Positions 25,748 through 34,923 of a stretch of 64,000 bases of DNA are shown piece after piece. The DNA is taken from positions 1-64,000 of the forward strand of contig NZ_FOAM01000019.1 in the NCBI RefSeq assembly GCF_900109605.1, given 5' to 3'. The stretch is from Xaviernesmea oryzae. GTDB taxonomy: Bacteria > Pseudomonadota > Alphaproteobacteria > Rhizobiales > Rhizobiaceae. The first letter of the stretch is position 1, and every line of letters starts with the position of its first letter. The notes beneath the pieces are model-generated. The model saw only the letters and a program-made list of their open reading frames with translations. It was not told where the DNA came from and did no database searches. The translations under genes and the position numbers were made by a program.

Positions 25748-28700
25748 TTAGCGCAGCAGCTCTGGCAGATCGTAAAGGAGCCTGAGCGCTTCGGGCCAGC
25801 CCGCATCGGAGAACAGCCGAAGGATCTCGACGAGTGCGGCGCGGCGGGCGTCATTCTCGAAGAGAGAGCGGTGATCCGCGATATAGCGCGTGATGATCTG
25901 AACTATGATTCCGGTAGCCAGGCTCTCGTGGTGATAGCCCTCCCGCCTTCCGGCGCCAACCAATAAGCCATATAGCGCATCGAAGACGCCTGCGGGATTG
26001 CCGGGGATGAGGTATTCATAAAGTTCGACCAGATAATGCTGGGTCGAGGGCTCGTAGGAATTCGCGAGCAGGTTCAGCATCGGCTGGTAGTCGCGCATGA
26101 ACCGCTGCATCGCATCTGCACTTTCGAGGCCGCCATTCGGTTCGCCGCTATCAGTGTGAGCCCCGGAACCGAAATAGAGCTGGCTCATCAGATGATGTAT
26201 CACATCCTCGGCCGCGCGGTATGTCGCTATCCCGGCCTCTCGATCGGCGCCCTCAACACGCTCTATCATCACCGCAGTGTGGCTCTGCGCAGCGGCAGCT
26301 GAGCATGTTTCGAGAATAGCCATAGCCGCTTGCTGTGCGCGATCGGTGAGGGCCGGGTCGTGATCCTCGCCTGCGGCATATCGAGCGAAAAACGCTTCGC
26401 GCAGCGGCGAGAGGAAAGCCATCATCAGGCCGCGATTGGCAGCAGGGTCGGTCGTCCAATCAGTCAGCCAGCCCAACGCTTTCGGCCGTTCCTGTCGAAC
26501 CCAAAGCTGAGCAGCAAGCCCGCCAAGCATTTCAGACAATTGATCGCGGCTGGATTCGTTTTGACGCTCAAAGCCATGACGTCGGGAAAGTGCGATCTCG
26601 ATAGTCATTTCGCAGCGTTCCACTTCATGCCAAGTAAAACGATACAGGACATTACCCAGGAAGAACGCGAGAACCTCGAGATTTGGCTCGTCGCGCGCAA
26701 CGCGCTCTGCGAGCGCCCACATCCTCTCCGGCGCGATCCGGCTTAAGACCTGAAGGTTCTGAGCGGCCTGGAGCCGGACCGACGGGATAGGGTCTGCCAG
26801 AATTGCATCGAACATATCGACGATTTCGGGGTGCGCTTCGCCGAATTTGTCCGCCAGACTCACGTAGGCGTTCGCCGCATAGACCCGCACCTCCCAATTG
26901 CCCCAACTATTAGCGGAATTCCCGGATTCCCGGAGTTCCGGGTAACGGCTTGCCCAGAGGCGGCGAAGCACGGACAGGAAAGCCTCTATCGACGGCAACC
27001 CTTCGGCGCCGGGGGTATAGGCGTTGCTGCCCGCGATGCGTTCGGCAGCATTACTGATGTGGCCCCATACGGGCTGTTCCGTTTTCTCGTGCAGGAAAGC
27101 CGCATTGGCGTCGTACATGACGATTGCGGCTTCCGTTGCTGCCCATAACGCGGCAAGCGCGGCGGCATCGCTGGTCGATGGTGTCCGGTTGACAAGATCA
27201 TGCAGCGCCTCCGACTGAGCGACCATCTGTGCGTCGGGGCCTTCGTCAACATTCACGCCATCCCGGGCGAGGATACGGCGAGTGATGCCGGTTGAAGAGC
27301 CGGAGGTGATGGTCATGGAGCGAAGTGGGGCATTTCCGTTGAGTTGGTTTGCATCGGCCAGTTCCGTTCGCAGCGAGCGCATCGCGTCCGTTGCGAGCAA
27401 CGTTTCGTCGACGGATGAGAGAAACCGGCTCAACGCATGTGTCCACCAGCGCTGCTGCCGTTCCTCGGTGAATAGATCCGGGCGCGTCGCTTCGGTCTCA
27501 AAGGCTCGGCGGTCCTCGACCGGACGGGACGGATATGCGGCGGCAAGAAAGCGAACGGCATCACGAATCGTGTCCTGATGGGCAAGAACCGTCACGTTGC
27601 TCGCAAAGGGCCATAGCTCGTTCGCAACGTCCGCGACGCGCTCTGTGCCGACCCCGAGGAGCCGAGCCCACACTGCGGAGCTGGAGTAGCTGGAGGCAGC
27701 CGCTTCGATGCTCTCGACAAACGCTGCAGGCGTACAAGTGCGTAGGAAGACAACGTAGTGTGCCAGCGGATTATGATCCGGGTTACCGTGGGTTTGATCC
27801 GGGTCGTCCCACGCATTCAAAGCGTACTCATTACCGAGAAGATCGAAGGAAATGCCTTCCGAAATGCTCACCCTTTCGCACTCATCGCCGTAGGGTTTGT
27901 CACGATCGATGCTGCCGACCGCGGCCTCGATCACGAGGCGGGTGCCGAGCCGTGGCGACATCTCCAGAAGTCGGCCGAGGCGCCGGGCGAGATGGTATCG
28001 GCAGTGTTGATAGTCCTGGCGGCGATTGGATGCGAGGGGCAGGATTCTGCTCGGCCGTCCTCCGAAATGCGACACGCTTTGATCGGAGATGTCGCGCATA
28101 TAGAGCACGCGATAAATCTCGATTGCGAACTCCCCATCCGAGCGGGCGATCGGCATGATCTGCTCGGCAAGCCATGGGGCTTCTTCATCGGCATGATCTG
28201 AAAACCTCGGATCGCGCAAAATTCGGTCGAGGAGGGAACGCGACGCTGCGGGATCAGAGGCGAAACTCTTGCCCACGCACCGGATTGCGTTGGTAGCCGT
28301 CAGCTGCATAGGCGGGTCGGCATTCCAGGCCAGAGCCAAAAGCGCTCTTGCGGCCCGACCGAAGACGGCCAGCAATGCGGGTTCGGAGAGCTCATCCCTC
28401 TCGAACAACATCATAAGCAGCAATCGCGTAGCGTCGGAAAGATCACGAATGCCGGTCGCAATGGCAGCATCGGCAACATTCCCCCAGGCGAGCGCTTCGC
28501 CCGGGGGAATGTTGCCAACACCGCTGGGGACGGCAAGCCCGACGAACCGCGCCAGCCGCGCCATCATCGTCACCGTCGCTGCGTCGCCGGCGCGTACTGC
28601 GACGAGTTCGGTAAGGCCGGCGACGTCGGATGTGGACCTGACGTGCTCGATTGCGGTGCGGAGGGCGACGTTGGCAAGCACGGGATCGACCGTCGGACTG

Positions 28701-30613
28701 GCGTAGATATCCGCGACCAGGCGCCAGACCGCTCGTTTACCCTCGGCATCGTCGCGCCAAAGCCGCTCAATGGCAAAACGCAGGGCGGGGGCGAGCATCA
28801 ACGCGATAGAGCTATCACCGCCGAGCTGTGCGATAAGGCTCCTCGGGTCCTCCCATTCCAGGAAGAACCGGCTAGCGACATGGTCGAAGAGCACATGGTG
28901 CGAAAAGCTGACCAGATCGCGCGTTTCGGTGAGGACGCCAGAGGCGATAACCTTGTCGACGTTATCGTGCTCAATGAACACTTTGCGGACTGCCAGGCGC
29001 CGGCGGCGCACCATGGCGTCAACCGTTGCGCCGACCGCACGGTGAAGCGGTTGACTGTCGAGCCGTCGATCCTCGTAAGCATCGATCAGGTCCGACTGGG
29101 TCGCTACCGTCCGAATACTCTCGGGGCTCGCGCCATCGGTGAGCAGTTGCGCGGCGAGCGAAAGGTTGAAGATATTGCGCAGCAGTGCGCGCAGCCGCTC
29201 GGGTGCAGCCTCGAGCAAGCTACCCAGACCGGTCGCGACCGCACCGGCCTGGTCGAGATCCCCGTCGCTGAGCCGTGGCACGTTGAAGTGCCGAACGTTG
29301 CGCAGCGTCGGGTCGGCGAATGCCGGATCGGGCGGGGAGCCGGGCAGTGCGTCGCGGAAACGCCGCCCATTTCTGAGATCGAACGTGCGGATAGAAGCCG
29401 CGATCGCCCAGGAGGAATTCTGCGCTGCCATCGTCTCGATCAACTGCGCAAAGACAGCTTCGGCGGGTCCACCTCGCGCCGCATCGAGCGCATCGATAAC
29501 GAGCAATTTCTGACCTGCCCCCGGTGCGGCGGCCAGTACCTCGGCCAATGGGCGAGCGAGCTGAAGATCGGATTGAAGATCGGCGGCAATCGCAACGCCC
29601 GGAAATTGATCGACCGAGAGAAACACCACGGTCTCGCCGGCGGCACGGCGCGCTTGTGCCAACGCCACGAGGGCGCCGGTCTTTCCCGCACCGGGCTCGC
29701 CGATCACGATCAGCGAACCGGTCGCGATCGCCGCCGCCATCGGCCCGTCGCTTTGACGAAGAACCGGTATCCCGCCCGCGATCGGCAGGCGGGTATGGCC
29801 AGCCAACCGCGTAAGTTCCTGATCGGTGGCCGTAGCGAGGCGAGCGAGATCGGCATCGTAACCAGGAGCCCCGGTGTCATTGTGCCCTAGGGCGCGAAGC
29901 GCACGCAAAAGCCCTTCTCGATCCGCTGGCGCGCCACTGCCAATGAGGTTCCGGACAATCGTTTTAAGGTCTCGCAAGGGAGCGTCGCCTGCGGTCTCCG
30001 AGCCATAGACCCGTGACCCGAGCACACGGGAGGCCTCGCGCCAATTATCTTCGCCCTCGTCCATCGAGAAACGGACGATTTTGAACAGTCGCGCCATCGT
30101 CACCAGCTCATCATCGCTTGGAGGCGCTGCGGAACGCGCCGTGCAGGCGTTGCGGGCGTGGCTCTCGAAGAGATGCAGCGCGTCGGCTTCGGCCCGGCTG
30201 CGCTGCGCCCTCACGTTTGTCCAAGTGCCCCCAGTATCGAAGGCTCGGCATCCTCTCTCGAGATTATCGAGCGTGCGGGGTGCATCGGCCGCGACTGCGA
30301 GAACGGCTCGATACCGCGCGACATCGACGGCAACGCTTGTTGAACGTGCTTCGAACATGGTGCTGACGAGCTGCGCGATGGTCTTGCCGAGAGGGCTTTC
30401 AGCATCCTGCGTGAGGCCAGCGCTGGTTTTGCTCTGAAACTCGATCCGGCTACCGTCATCTTGGCCGAGTTCGATGTCATCGAGGCCTTCGCCGGTCTCG
30501 AGGCGCAAGCTGACGGGCAACACCACGTTGGCGAGGCCGAACCGGCCACCAACCGGGACACGGGCGAGGATATGGGCGGCGAGCCACGTACCGACTTCGG
30601 CCTGGAAATCCAT
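25748..30613 (-). CDS. Giant STAND NTPase with N-terminal nuclease-like domain
   Basis: 1621 residues from ATG 30613, which follows GAGGGAGGC and begins a conserved-looking MDFQAEVGTWLAAH; an upstream ATG at 30676 overlaps the Shedu stop (TAATG) and would add 21 low-complexity residues. Residues about 1-180 look like a Cap4-like PD-(D/E)xK nuclease (Asp45/46, Glu58, Gln60, Lys62 in RIEFQSKT). The STAND/P-loop core has Walker A GEPGAGKT (305-312) and Walker B LLVIDALD (370-377). The remaining roughly 1100 residues are helical repeats that would recognise a target. This sensor-NTPase-nuclease plan resembles Avs-type immune proteins, but it is not assignable to a named Avs class by eye. Confidence 0.75.
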   Translation of the reverse strand: MDFQAEVGTWLAAHILARVPVGGRFGLANVVLPVSLRLETGEGLDDIELGQDDGSRIEFQSKTSAGLTQDAESPLGKTIAQLVSTMFEARSTSVAVDVARYRAVLAVAADAPRTLDNLERGCRAFDTGGTWTNVRAQRSRAEADALHLFESHARNACTARSAAPPSDDELVTMARLFKIVRFSMDEGEDNWREASRVLGSRVYGSETAGDAPLRDLKTIVRNLIGSGAPADREGLLRALRALGHNDTGAPGYDADLARLATATDQELTRLAGHTRLPIAGGIPVLRQSDGPMAAAIATGSLIVIGEPGAGKTGALVALAQARRAAGETVVFLSVDQFPGVAIAADLQSDLQLARPLAEVLAAAPGAGQKLLVIDALDAARGGPAEAVFAQLIETMAAQNSSWAIAASIRTFDLRNGRRFRDALPGSPPDPAFADPTLRNVRHFNVPRLSDGDLDQAGAVATGLGSLLEAAPERLRALLRNIFNLSLAAQLLTDGASPESIRTVATQSDLIDAYEDRRLDSQPLHRAVGATVDAMVRRRRLAVRKVFIEHDNVDKVIASGVLTETRDLVSFSHHVLFDHVASRFFLEWEDPRSLIAQLGGDSSIALMLAPALRFAIERLWRDDAEGKRAVWRLVADIYASPTVDPVLANVALRTAIEHVRSTSDVAGLTELVAVRAGDAATVTMMARLARFVGLAVPSGVGNIPPGEALAWGNVADAAIATGIRDLSDATRLLLMMLFERDELSEPALLAVFGRAARALLALAWNADPPMQLTATNAIRCVGKSFASDPAASRSLLDRILRDPRFSDHADEEAPWLAEQIMPIARSDGEFAIEIYRVLYMRDISDQSVSHFGGRPSRILPLASNRRQDYQHCRYHLARRLGRLLEMSPRLGTRLVIEAAVGSIDRDKPYGDECERVSISEGISFDLLGNEYALNAWDDPDQTHGNPDHNPLAHYVVFLRTCTPAAFVESIEAAASSYSSSAVWARLLGVGTERVADVANELWPFASNVTVLAHQDTIRDAVRFLAAAYPSRPVEDRRAFETEATRPDLFTEERQQRWWTHALSRFLSSVDETLLATDAMRSLRTELADANQLNGNAPLRSMTITSGSSTGITRRILARDGVNVDEGPDAQMVAQSEALHDLVNRTPSTSDAAALAALWAATEAAIVMYDANAAFLHEKTEQPVWGHISNAAERIAGSNAYTPGAEGLPSIEAFLSVLRRLWASRYPELRESGNSANSWGNWEVRVYAANAYVSLADKFGEAHPEIVDMFDAILADPIPSVRLQAAQNLQVLSRIAPERMWALAERVARDEPNLEVLAFFLGNVLYRFTWHEVERCEMTIEIALSRRHGFERQNESSRDQLSEMLGGLAAQLWVRQERPKALGWLTDWTTDPAANRGLMMAFLSPLREAFFARYAAGEDHDPALTDRAQQAAMAILETCSAAAAQSHTAVMIERVEGADREAGIATYRAAEDVIHHLMSQLYFGSGAHTDSGEPNGGLESADAMQRFMRDYQPMLNLLANSYEPSTQHYLVELYEYLIPGNPAGVFDALYGLLVGAGRREGYHHESLATGIIVQIITRYIADHRSLFENDARRAALVEILRLFSDAGWPEALRLLYDLPELLR

Positions 30614-30675
30614 GCCTCCCTCGGTCGCACGTCCTCCGGCCGGCCTCGATGTTCGAGTGGGTCTGCAAGCGGCCA

Positions 30676-32130
30676 TTAGAACAGATCCTCGAATTCACGA
30701 GCGGGATTTGGTTTCTTGCTGGGGGCGATATCGGCTTTTCCGCCCAGAAGGTCACGAAGGGATTTCAGTTTTAACAGCAGCTCATCGAATGTGATGATCG
30801 TGACGCCGGCGAGACTGCTACGGTACAGCTCGAAGGCTCGCTTTCGTGGACCTTCCGGAATCATGCCCGCCAGTATCATTCCCTTGATGCCGTAGCTCTC
30901 GAGCGAGATCGGCGCGTTCTGCGCTTTGTGCCGATAGATATCGCTGCGCAATTTATCGATCTGATCGAGTACCTGGGCCACGGCGCCGACGAGCTCTGCC
31001 GATGCAGTATAAACGCCGCCCCGATATTCCCTTTTGCCGATCAGCTCCGTGCCGGGGGTTTTGATCTCGAGCAGGGCGATGCTGTCGGTCAGCTTGTTGG
31101 TGAACAGGAAATCGGCGATCTTTTCGCCGGAGCCGTTCAGCACCTTGCCACCCACATGCGCCTGGCCCTGTACCAGCAAAACCGGCACATTGAACGCCAT
31201 ATCGAGAATGAACGGGTTGGCTTCGAGAAGTTTCTGCCATTGGAGCTCACTCGTTCTTTCGACGAACCGCTCCTCCACACGAGCGATCAGTTCGTCGAGC
31301 GAAGCCAGCTCGATCTCGTCGTGAAGCTTTGCCAGGCCGACGCGCTGCGACTTCATCGAAGTGCGCACGGACGCCGCGGCCATATTGACCACGGCCGCCC
31401 GATCGTTTTCCGAAAGTTTGGCATCCGTGATCGTATTGCCGATCACTTCGGCGATGTCGTCGGGGGCGCGGTCGAATATTTTCACTGGGAATTTCTCGCG
31501 GTCCAGGCGAGTGAGAAGGTTGGTATATGCAGCCTGCTGCTTTTTCCTGCGCACCGAACCCTGAGCCTTCGTCTCGAAGCGGTTGGCATTCCGGCGCAGT
31601 TCATGGAAGAGCGTATAGCCGAGCTCGTAGGTCGTGCCGTCATCCGTCACGGCGACGTCCAGCTCGCGCTTGTCGGTGATCCGCAGGTTCGTGATACCAT
31701 CTACTTCCGTGATGGCATTCACGATAAACGAAAGCTTGCGCTCGAGGCCGAGACCGTAATTCGGGTCTTTGACGAACCCTTTTGGCATGCCTTTGGCAAG
31801 ATAGCCCTGAACATCCTCTAAGGTGCGGAAATCGCTGAAATCTTGAAAGAAATTCTCGTCCTCTATGATTTCGATCGACTCGATAGGATCATATTTCGGC
31901 ATCAGGAAATATTCGGAGCCTGGCATGGTGTTGATCGGGAACAACGTGGTGGTGTGCTTGGCTGCATCGAAGCGCAAAAGCACTTGCGTCGTATTGATCT
32001 CGGTAAGGTCCGCAATCTCGATCCGCCGATCCGACGGTGTGAACGACACCTCAACGAGGCCGGGTCCCTTTCTCCATAAGAAGAGAGTTCCTTTATCGTC
32101 ATCACCGAATTGGGGGCCGAAGGTTGCCAT
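30676..32130 (-). CDS. sduA: Shedu immune nuclease (SduA, DUF4263)
   Basis: 484-residue protein whose C-terminal third is the Shedu/DUF4263 nuclease: WQKLLEANPFIL (about 298-309), then Asp340 (KIADFLF), Glu355-Ile-Lys357 (ALLEIKTPGTEL) and Gln386, a PD-(D/E)xK set. The N-terminal 290 residues are variable, as is usual in Shedu, where they sense the invader. Shedu proteins cut DNA and give phage defence. Here the stop codon overlaps a start codon of the giant STAND gene, so the two may form a composite system. It is the first gene of the minus-strand operon. Confidence 0.85.
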   Translation of the reverse strand: MATFGPQFGDDDKGTLFLWRKGPGLVEVSFTPSDRRIEIADLTEINTTQVLLRFDAAKHTTTLFPINTMPGSEYFLMPKYDPIESIEIIEDENFFQDFSDFRTLEDVQGYLAKGMPKGFVKDPNYGLGLERKLSFIVNAITEVDGITNLRITDKRELDVAVTDDGTTYELGYTLFHELRRNANRFETKAQGSVRRKKQQAAYTNLLTRLDREKFPVKIFDRAPDDIAEVIGNTITDAKLSENDRAAVVNMAAASVRTSMKSQRVGLAKLHDEIELASLDELIARVEERFVERTSELQWQKLLEANPFILDMAFNVPVLLVQGQAHVGGKVLNGSGEKIADFLFTNKLTDSIALLEIKTPGTELIGKREYRGGVYTASAELVGAVAQVLDQIDKLRSDIYRHKAQNAPISLESYGIKGMILAGMIPEGPRKRAFELYRSSLAGVTIITFDELLLKLKSLRDLLGGKADIAPSKKPNPAREFEDLF

Positions 32131-32258
32131 GTGCGATCCTATAAATATCGGGAAAATATAGGAGCCGTAGGTACAACCTGCAATCGGAGTGAACGGGATA
32201 GTTGAAGCAGCGAGCTAGTAAAACCGAGCTGCTGCAGACTCAGCCTTCGATCGGAGAC

Positions 32259-32406
32259 CTGCAGGTATTCCTCGCCAACGACGGTGACGATCCGCGGCTC
32301 CGTTTCGTCGACCATTTCCAAACCGGCGGCGACGCTGTCTTGCGGTCGGCATGCAAGCTTTCGCTCGAGGGCATTGTTTCGAGGCAGGCGGATGGCCGTC
32401 CTGTTT
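32259..32406 (+). pseudogene. ligD: Fragment of ATP-dependent DNA ligase LigD
   Basis: About 49 codons encode RLRFVDHFQTGGDAVLRSAC followed by KLSLEGIVSRQAD, closely matching the RY(V/S)xHF...ExxxxxACxxxLEGIVSKR segment of the LigD ligase domain, where the rest of an NHEJ ligase should surround it. No flanking ligase sequence is seen in frame, so this is a relic. It indicates that a ligD gene was destroyed here before or when the neighbouring islands arrived. Confidence 0.7.
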
Positions 32407-32596
32407 CGGGAGAGACTTGCGCAGCTTTTGGCGAAACGACCGCGGCTGCTGGACCGCCTATCCCGGGGGGCTGGAAGCGTCTGCGGGACTTGTTTTGCAG
32501 GCCGTGGCACTGTTCGAACTGACACGTGCGGCTGGCAAATAGGCGCCGCGGCCGACCATCCGACTTCATCTGCAGCCAGCGCAGCGCATCAGCGTT

Positions 32597-32656
32597 ATGC
32601 CGAACTTGGTGGGCGACTTACCGGAAACCTATATCTTTAGGGAACGGGTTCGGCAT
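32597..32656. repeat. 9-bp inverted repeat, 42 bp apart
   Basis: ATGCCGAAC at 32597-32605 and GTTCGGCAT at 32648-32656. It may be the decayed end of an insertion element or recombinase site in this junction region; no transposase is present. Confidence 0.45.
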
Positions 32657-32748
32657 AGTCTCCGGCTCAGGATAGGTGCCTGACCATCATGTCGATCCGC
32701 TGGATGTAAAGGCGCCTAATATCCAATGACTTATGGCTTTTGCTCAGA

Positions 32749-32777
32749 GGTCGTAGGTTCGTATCCGTTCAAGAGCG
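32749..32777 (+). repeat. 29-bp dispersed repeat, copy A
   Basis: Shares 24 of 29 bases with copy C at 47947-47975. The core is GGTTCGTATCC followed by TCAAGAGC. It lies just before the LysR gene of the Ugp-like cluster. Confidence 0.75.
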
Positions 32778-32803
32778 TTGCTAGTGCCTACGGCGCGATG
32801 TGG

Positions 32804-33676
32804 TCATCCTACCAGCGCCATAAGCGCGCGAACCTCCCTGCGTCGCATGTTTCGGGTGAGACATGCGACATGCTCGACAAAAGTCTCTTCGACCTCGGTG
32901 ATGGGAAGGCGCAGCACGGCGGGGTCGTCGCGCGTCACTGCCAACTCGAACATGAAGCCGATACCCAGACCCTGCAGCACAGCTTCATAGACGGCCTCGC
33001 GTTCACCAAGCCGCAGCGCCGGCTCCAGATCAAGGCCGGCCGCTTTCATGGCGCGATTGACCGCCGTCTGGGTCAGAGAGTGCTCCGTGCGGAATATCAG
33101 GGGCTGATCAGCCAGTTCATGTAGTGATACCGGTTTGCCGCGCACCGCAAGCGTATGCCTGGCAGGAACAAGCGCTATGGCGCGCTGCTCCATATATGCA
33201 ACCCGATTGAGCGCCTCATCCTGTGGAACGCCGGTGAGGATAATCGCATCGCATCGCTGCTCGTAAAGCGCCGTCGTCACCTGATGCCAGTTGCCGAAGC
33301 TGGCATTGATCCTCACACCGGGATAACGACGCCGGAATTCGGAGAGAAGCGCCATGGCAGGGTTCGGCGCACCGCACATGACATTGAGCTCTCCAGTCTT
33401 CAGAGCGCTGGAGGCACTCAGGATATCGGCCGCTACTTCCTCTATGGCGTTCAACTCACGTGTTTCCTTATACAGCGATTTCGCCAGCGCCGTCATGCGT
33501 GCTCCGTCGCCGGTGCGCTCGAACAAAAGCACCCCGTAGCTCTGCTCCATCGCCTTTACTTGCGCGGTTATGGCAGGCTGGCTGAGCTCGAGGCGGCGGG
33601 CGGCCGCCGAAAAACTGCCTTCCTTTGCTACGGCATTGAAAGCTCGCAACTGGGCATAACTTAGCTTGGAGCGCAT
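32804..33676 (-). CDS. LysR-family transcriptional regulator
   Basis: 290-residue LTTR with HTH at residues 1-60 (YAQLRAFNAVAKEGSFSAAARRLELSQPAITAQVKAMEQSYG) and an effector domain from about 90. It is divergent from the importer genes starting at 33805, which it is expected to control. The 128-bp shared promoter is AT-rich (TTATAATGCGTCATTC and TGTAAAATTTGTG). The family resemblance is to regulators of phosphonate or phosphodiester-type ABC clusters, which fits the neighbouring phosphoesterases. Confidence 0.9.
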   Translation of the reverse strand: MRSKLSYAQLRAFNAVAKEGSFSAAARRLELSQPAITAQVKAMEQSYGVLLFERTGDGARMTALAKSLYKETRELNAIEEVAADILSASSALKTGELNVMCGAPNPAMALLSEFRRRYPGVRINASFGNWHQVTTALYEQRCDAIILTGVPQDEALNRVAYMEQRAIALVPARHTLAVRGKPVSLHELADQPLIFRTEHSLTQTAVNRAMKAAGLDLEPALRLGEREAVYEAVLQGLGIGFMFELAVTRDDPAVLRLPITEVEETFVEHVACLTRNMRRREVRALMALVG

Positions 33677-33804
33677 GGTGTGCGATTGCTTTTCAAAAAT
33701 GGCGATCTGATAGGCGGCATAACCTAAATTTATAATGCGTCATTCAGATGTAAAATTTGTGAAATATCCCCCCGGCCATCGAATGAACCTTCAGGACTTC
33801 AACC

Positions 33805-34923
33805 ATGGCCGGCGTAAACATCAGATCTGTCGCAAAGACATTCGGGGAAACCCATGTGCTCAAGAGCGTTGATCTGGATATCCGTGACGGCGAGTTCATC
33901 TCCTTGGTGGGGCCATCGGGCTGCGGCAAGTCCACGCTTTTGCGTATCATTGCCGGGCTGGAGCAACAGAGCGATGGCAACATTCTGCTTGATGGTACGG
34001 CCGTCGACCGGATGCGGCCGCGCGACCGCGATCTCGCCATGGTCTTTCAGTCCTACGCGCTTTATCCGCATCTGACGGTGGCAGAAAACATTGCCGTGCC
34101 GCTGGTCATGCGCCGCCTCAACACGACCGAGCGTTCGCTGGTCGGAGGACTGTTCCCGTCCGGCAGAGGAAAACGCAAGGAGATTGCCGTAGAAGTGGAA
34201 AGGGTCTGCGAGGCGCTGTCGATCTCCATGCTGAAGGACCGCAAGCCGGCGGCACTTTCCGGTGGCCAGCGTCAGCGCGTGGCGCTGGCCCGCGCCATGG
34301 TGCGCAAGCCGAGCGCCTTCCTGATGGATGAGCCACTTTCCAATCTCGACGCCAAGATGCGAGTACAGGCGCGAGGCGAGATCGCGGCACTTCACCGCCA
34401 GCTGGGCTCCACCTTCATCTATGTCACCCATGATCAGGCCGAGGCGATGACGATGTCCGATCGTATCGCGGTCATGATGGGCGGCGAAATTCTTCAGGTC
34501 GATACACCCGACCGGATTTACCAGATGCCGCAGGATTTGCGCGTCGCGGAATTCATCGGCAGCCCGAAAATTAATGTCCTGCAGGCGGTGATTTCAGAAA
34601 ATGGCACCCTCTCGCTTGCCTCGCCAGTTTCCATCGGCAATCGCGTGCATGCAGCTTTTCGACCGGAAGCGGCGCGGCTAGCTGGTGGACTTGAGGCACC
34701 GCTCGGCGGCACCATCCATCACATCGAAAATCTTGGCGCCGACCTTTTCGTTCAGGTAATGACAGCGGGCGGCGATCTCGTCATCGTGCGTTGCGACCCG
34801 GCCGGCATTCGCCCGGCGATCGGTGACAAGGCCGGCATTCATGTCGACGAGACGCGCCTGCATGTCTTCGGTGCCGACAACGGACGTATCGCCGGTGCCT
34901 TCCGGCTGGAGGGTGGCCGATGA
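33805..34923 (+). CDS. ABC importer ATPase (UgpC/MalK-like)
   Basis: 372-residue nucleotide-binding subunit. Walker A GPSGCGKST, Q-loop FQSYALYPHL, signature LSGGQRQRVALARA, Walker B AFLMDEPLSNLD and the H-loop ITHD-type VTHDQAEA are all present, followed by a TOBE regulatory domain (about 240-372). There is an extra insertion of about 25 residues between Q-loop and signature (RSLVGGLFPSGRGKRKE), longer than usual for UgpC. It is the first gene of the cluster and overlaps the first permease gene (ATGA). Confidence 0.9.
   Translation: MAGVNIRSVAKTFGETHVLKSVDLDIRDGEFISLVGPSGCGKSTLLRIIAGLEQQSDGNILLDGTAVDRMRPRDRDLAMVFQSYALYPHLTVAENIAVPLVMRRLNTTERSLVGGLFPSGRGKRKEIAVEVERVCEALSISMLKDRKPAALSGGQRQRVALARAMVRKPSAFLMDEPLSNLDAKMRVQARGEIAALHRQLGSTFIYVTHDQAEAMTMSDRIAVMMGGEILQVDTPDRIYQMPQDLRVAEFIGSPKINVLQAVISENGTLSLASPVSIGNRVHAAFRPEAARLAGGLEAPLGGTIHHIENLGADLFVQVMTAGGDLVIVRCDPAGIRPAIGDKAGIHVDETRLHVFGADNGRIAGAFRLEGGR

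Larger units (their letters stand above)
32131..32803. other. Degenerate region between defence island and Ugp-like cluster
   Basis: Contains the Shedu promoter region (near 32140-32200), a LigD fragment, an inverted repeat (32597-32605/32648-32656) and the first copy of the 29-bp repeat. No intact gene is evident. It looks like a junction where foreign DNA was inserted and older genes decayed. Confidence 0.6.

Noticed and set aside
28643-29890. 415-codon plus-strand open frame inside the STAND gene
   Set aside because: It is antisense to a well-supported protein with P-loop motifs, and its product is a low-complexity mirror of high-GC coding DNA with no recognisable domain.
30614-30676. Upstream ATG of the STAND gene overlapping the Shedu stop
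   Set aside because: It would add 21 Gly/Arg/Pro-rich residues; ATG 30613 has a better ribosome site and begins the protein-like MDFQAEVG. Kept as an alternative, as TAATG coupling remains possible.
32749-32777. Possible tRNA 3' end (GGTTCGTATCC) in the 29-bp repeat
   Set aside because: The bases around it do not form a T-arm stem or acceptor stem, there is no anticodon arm upstream and no CCA end.
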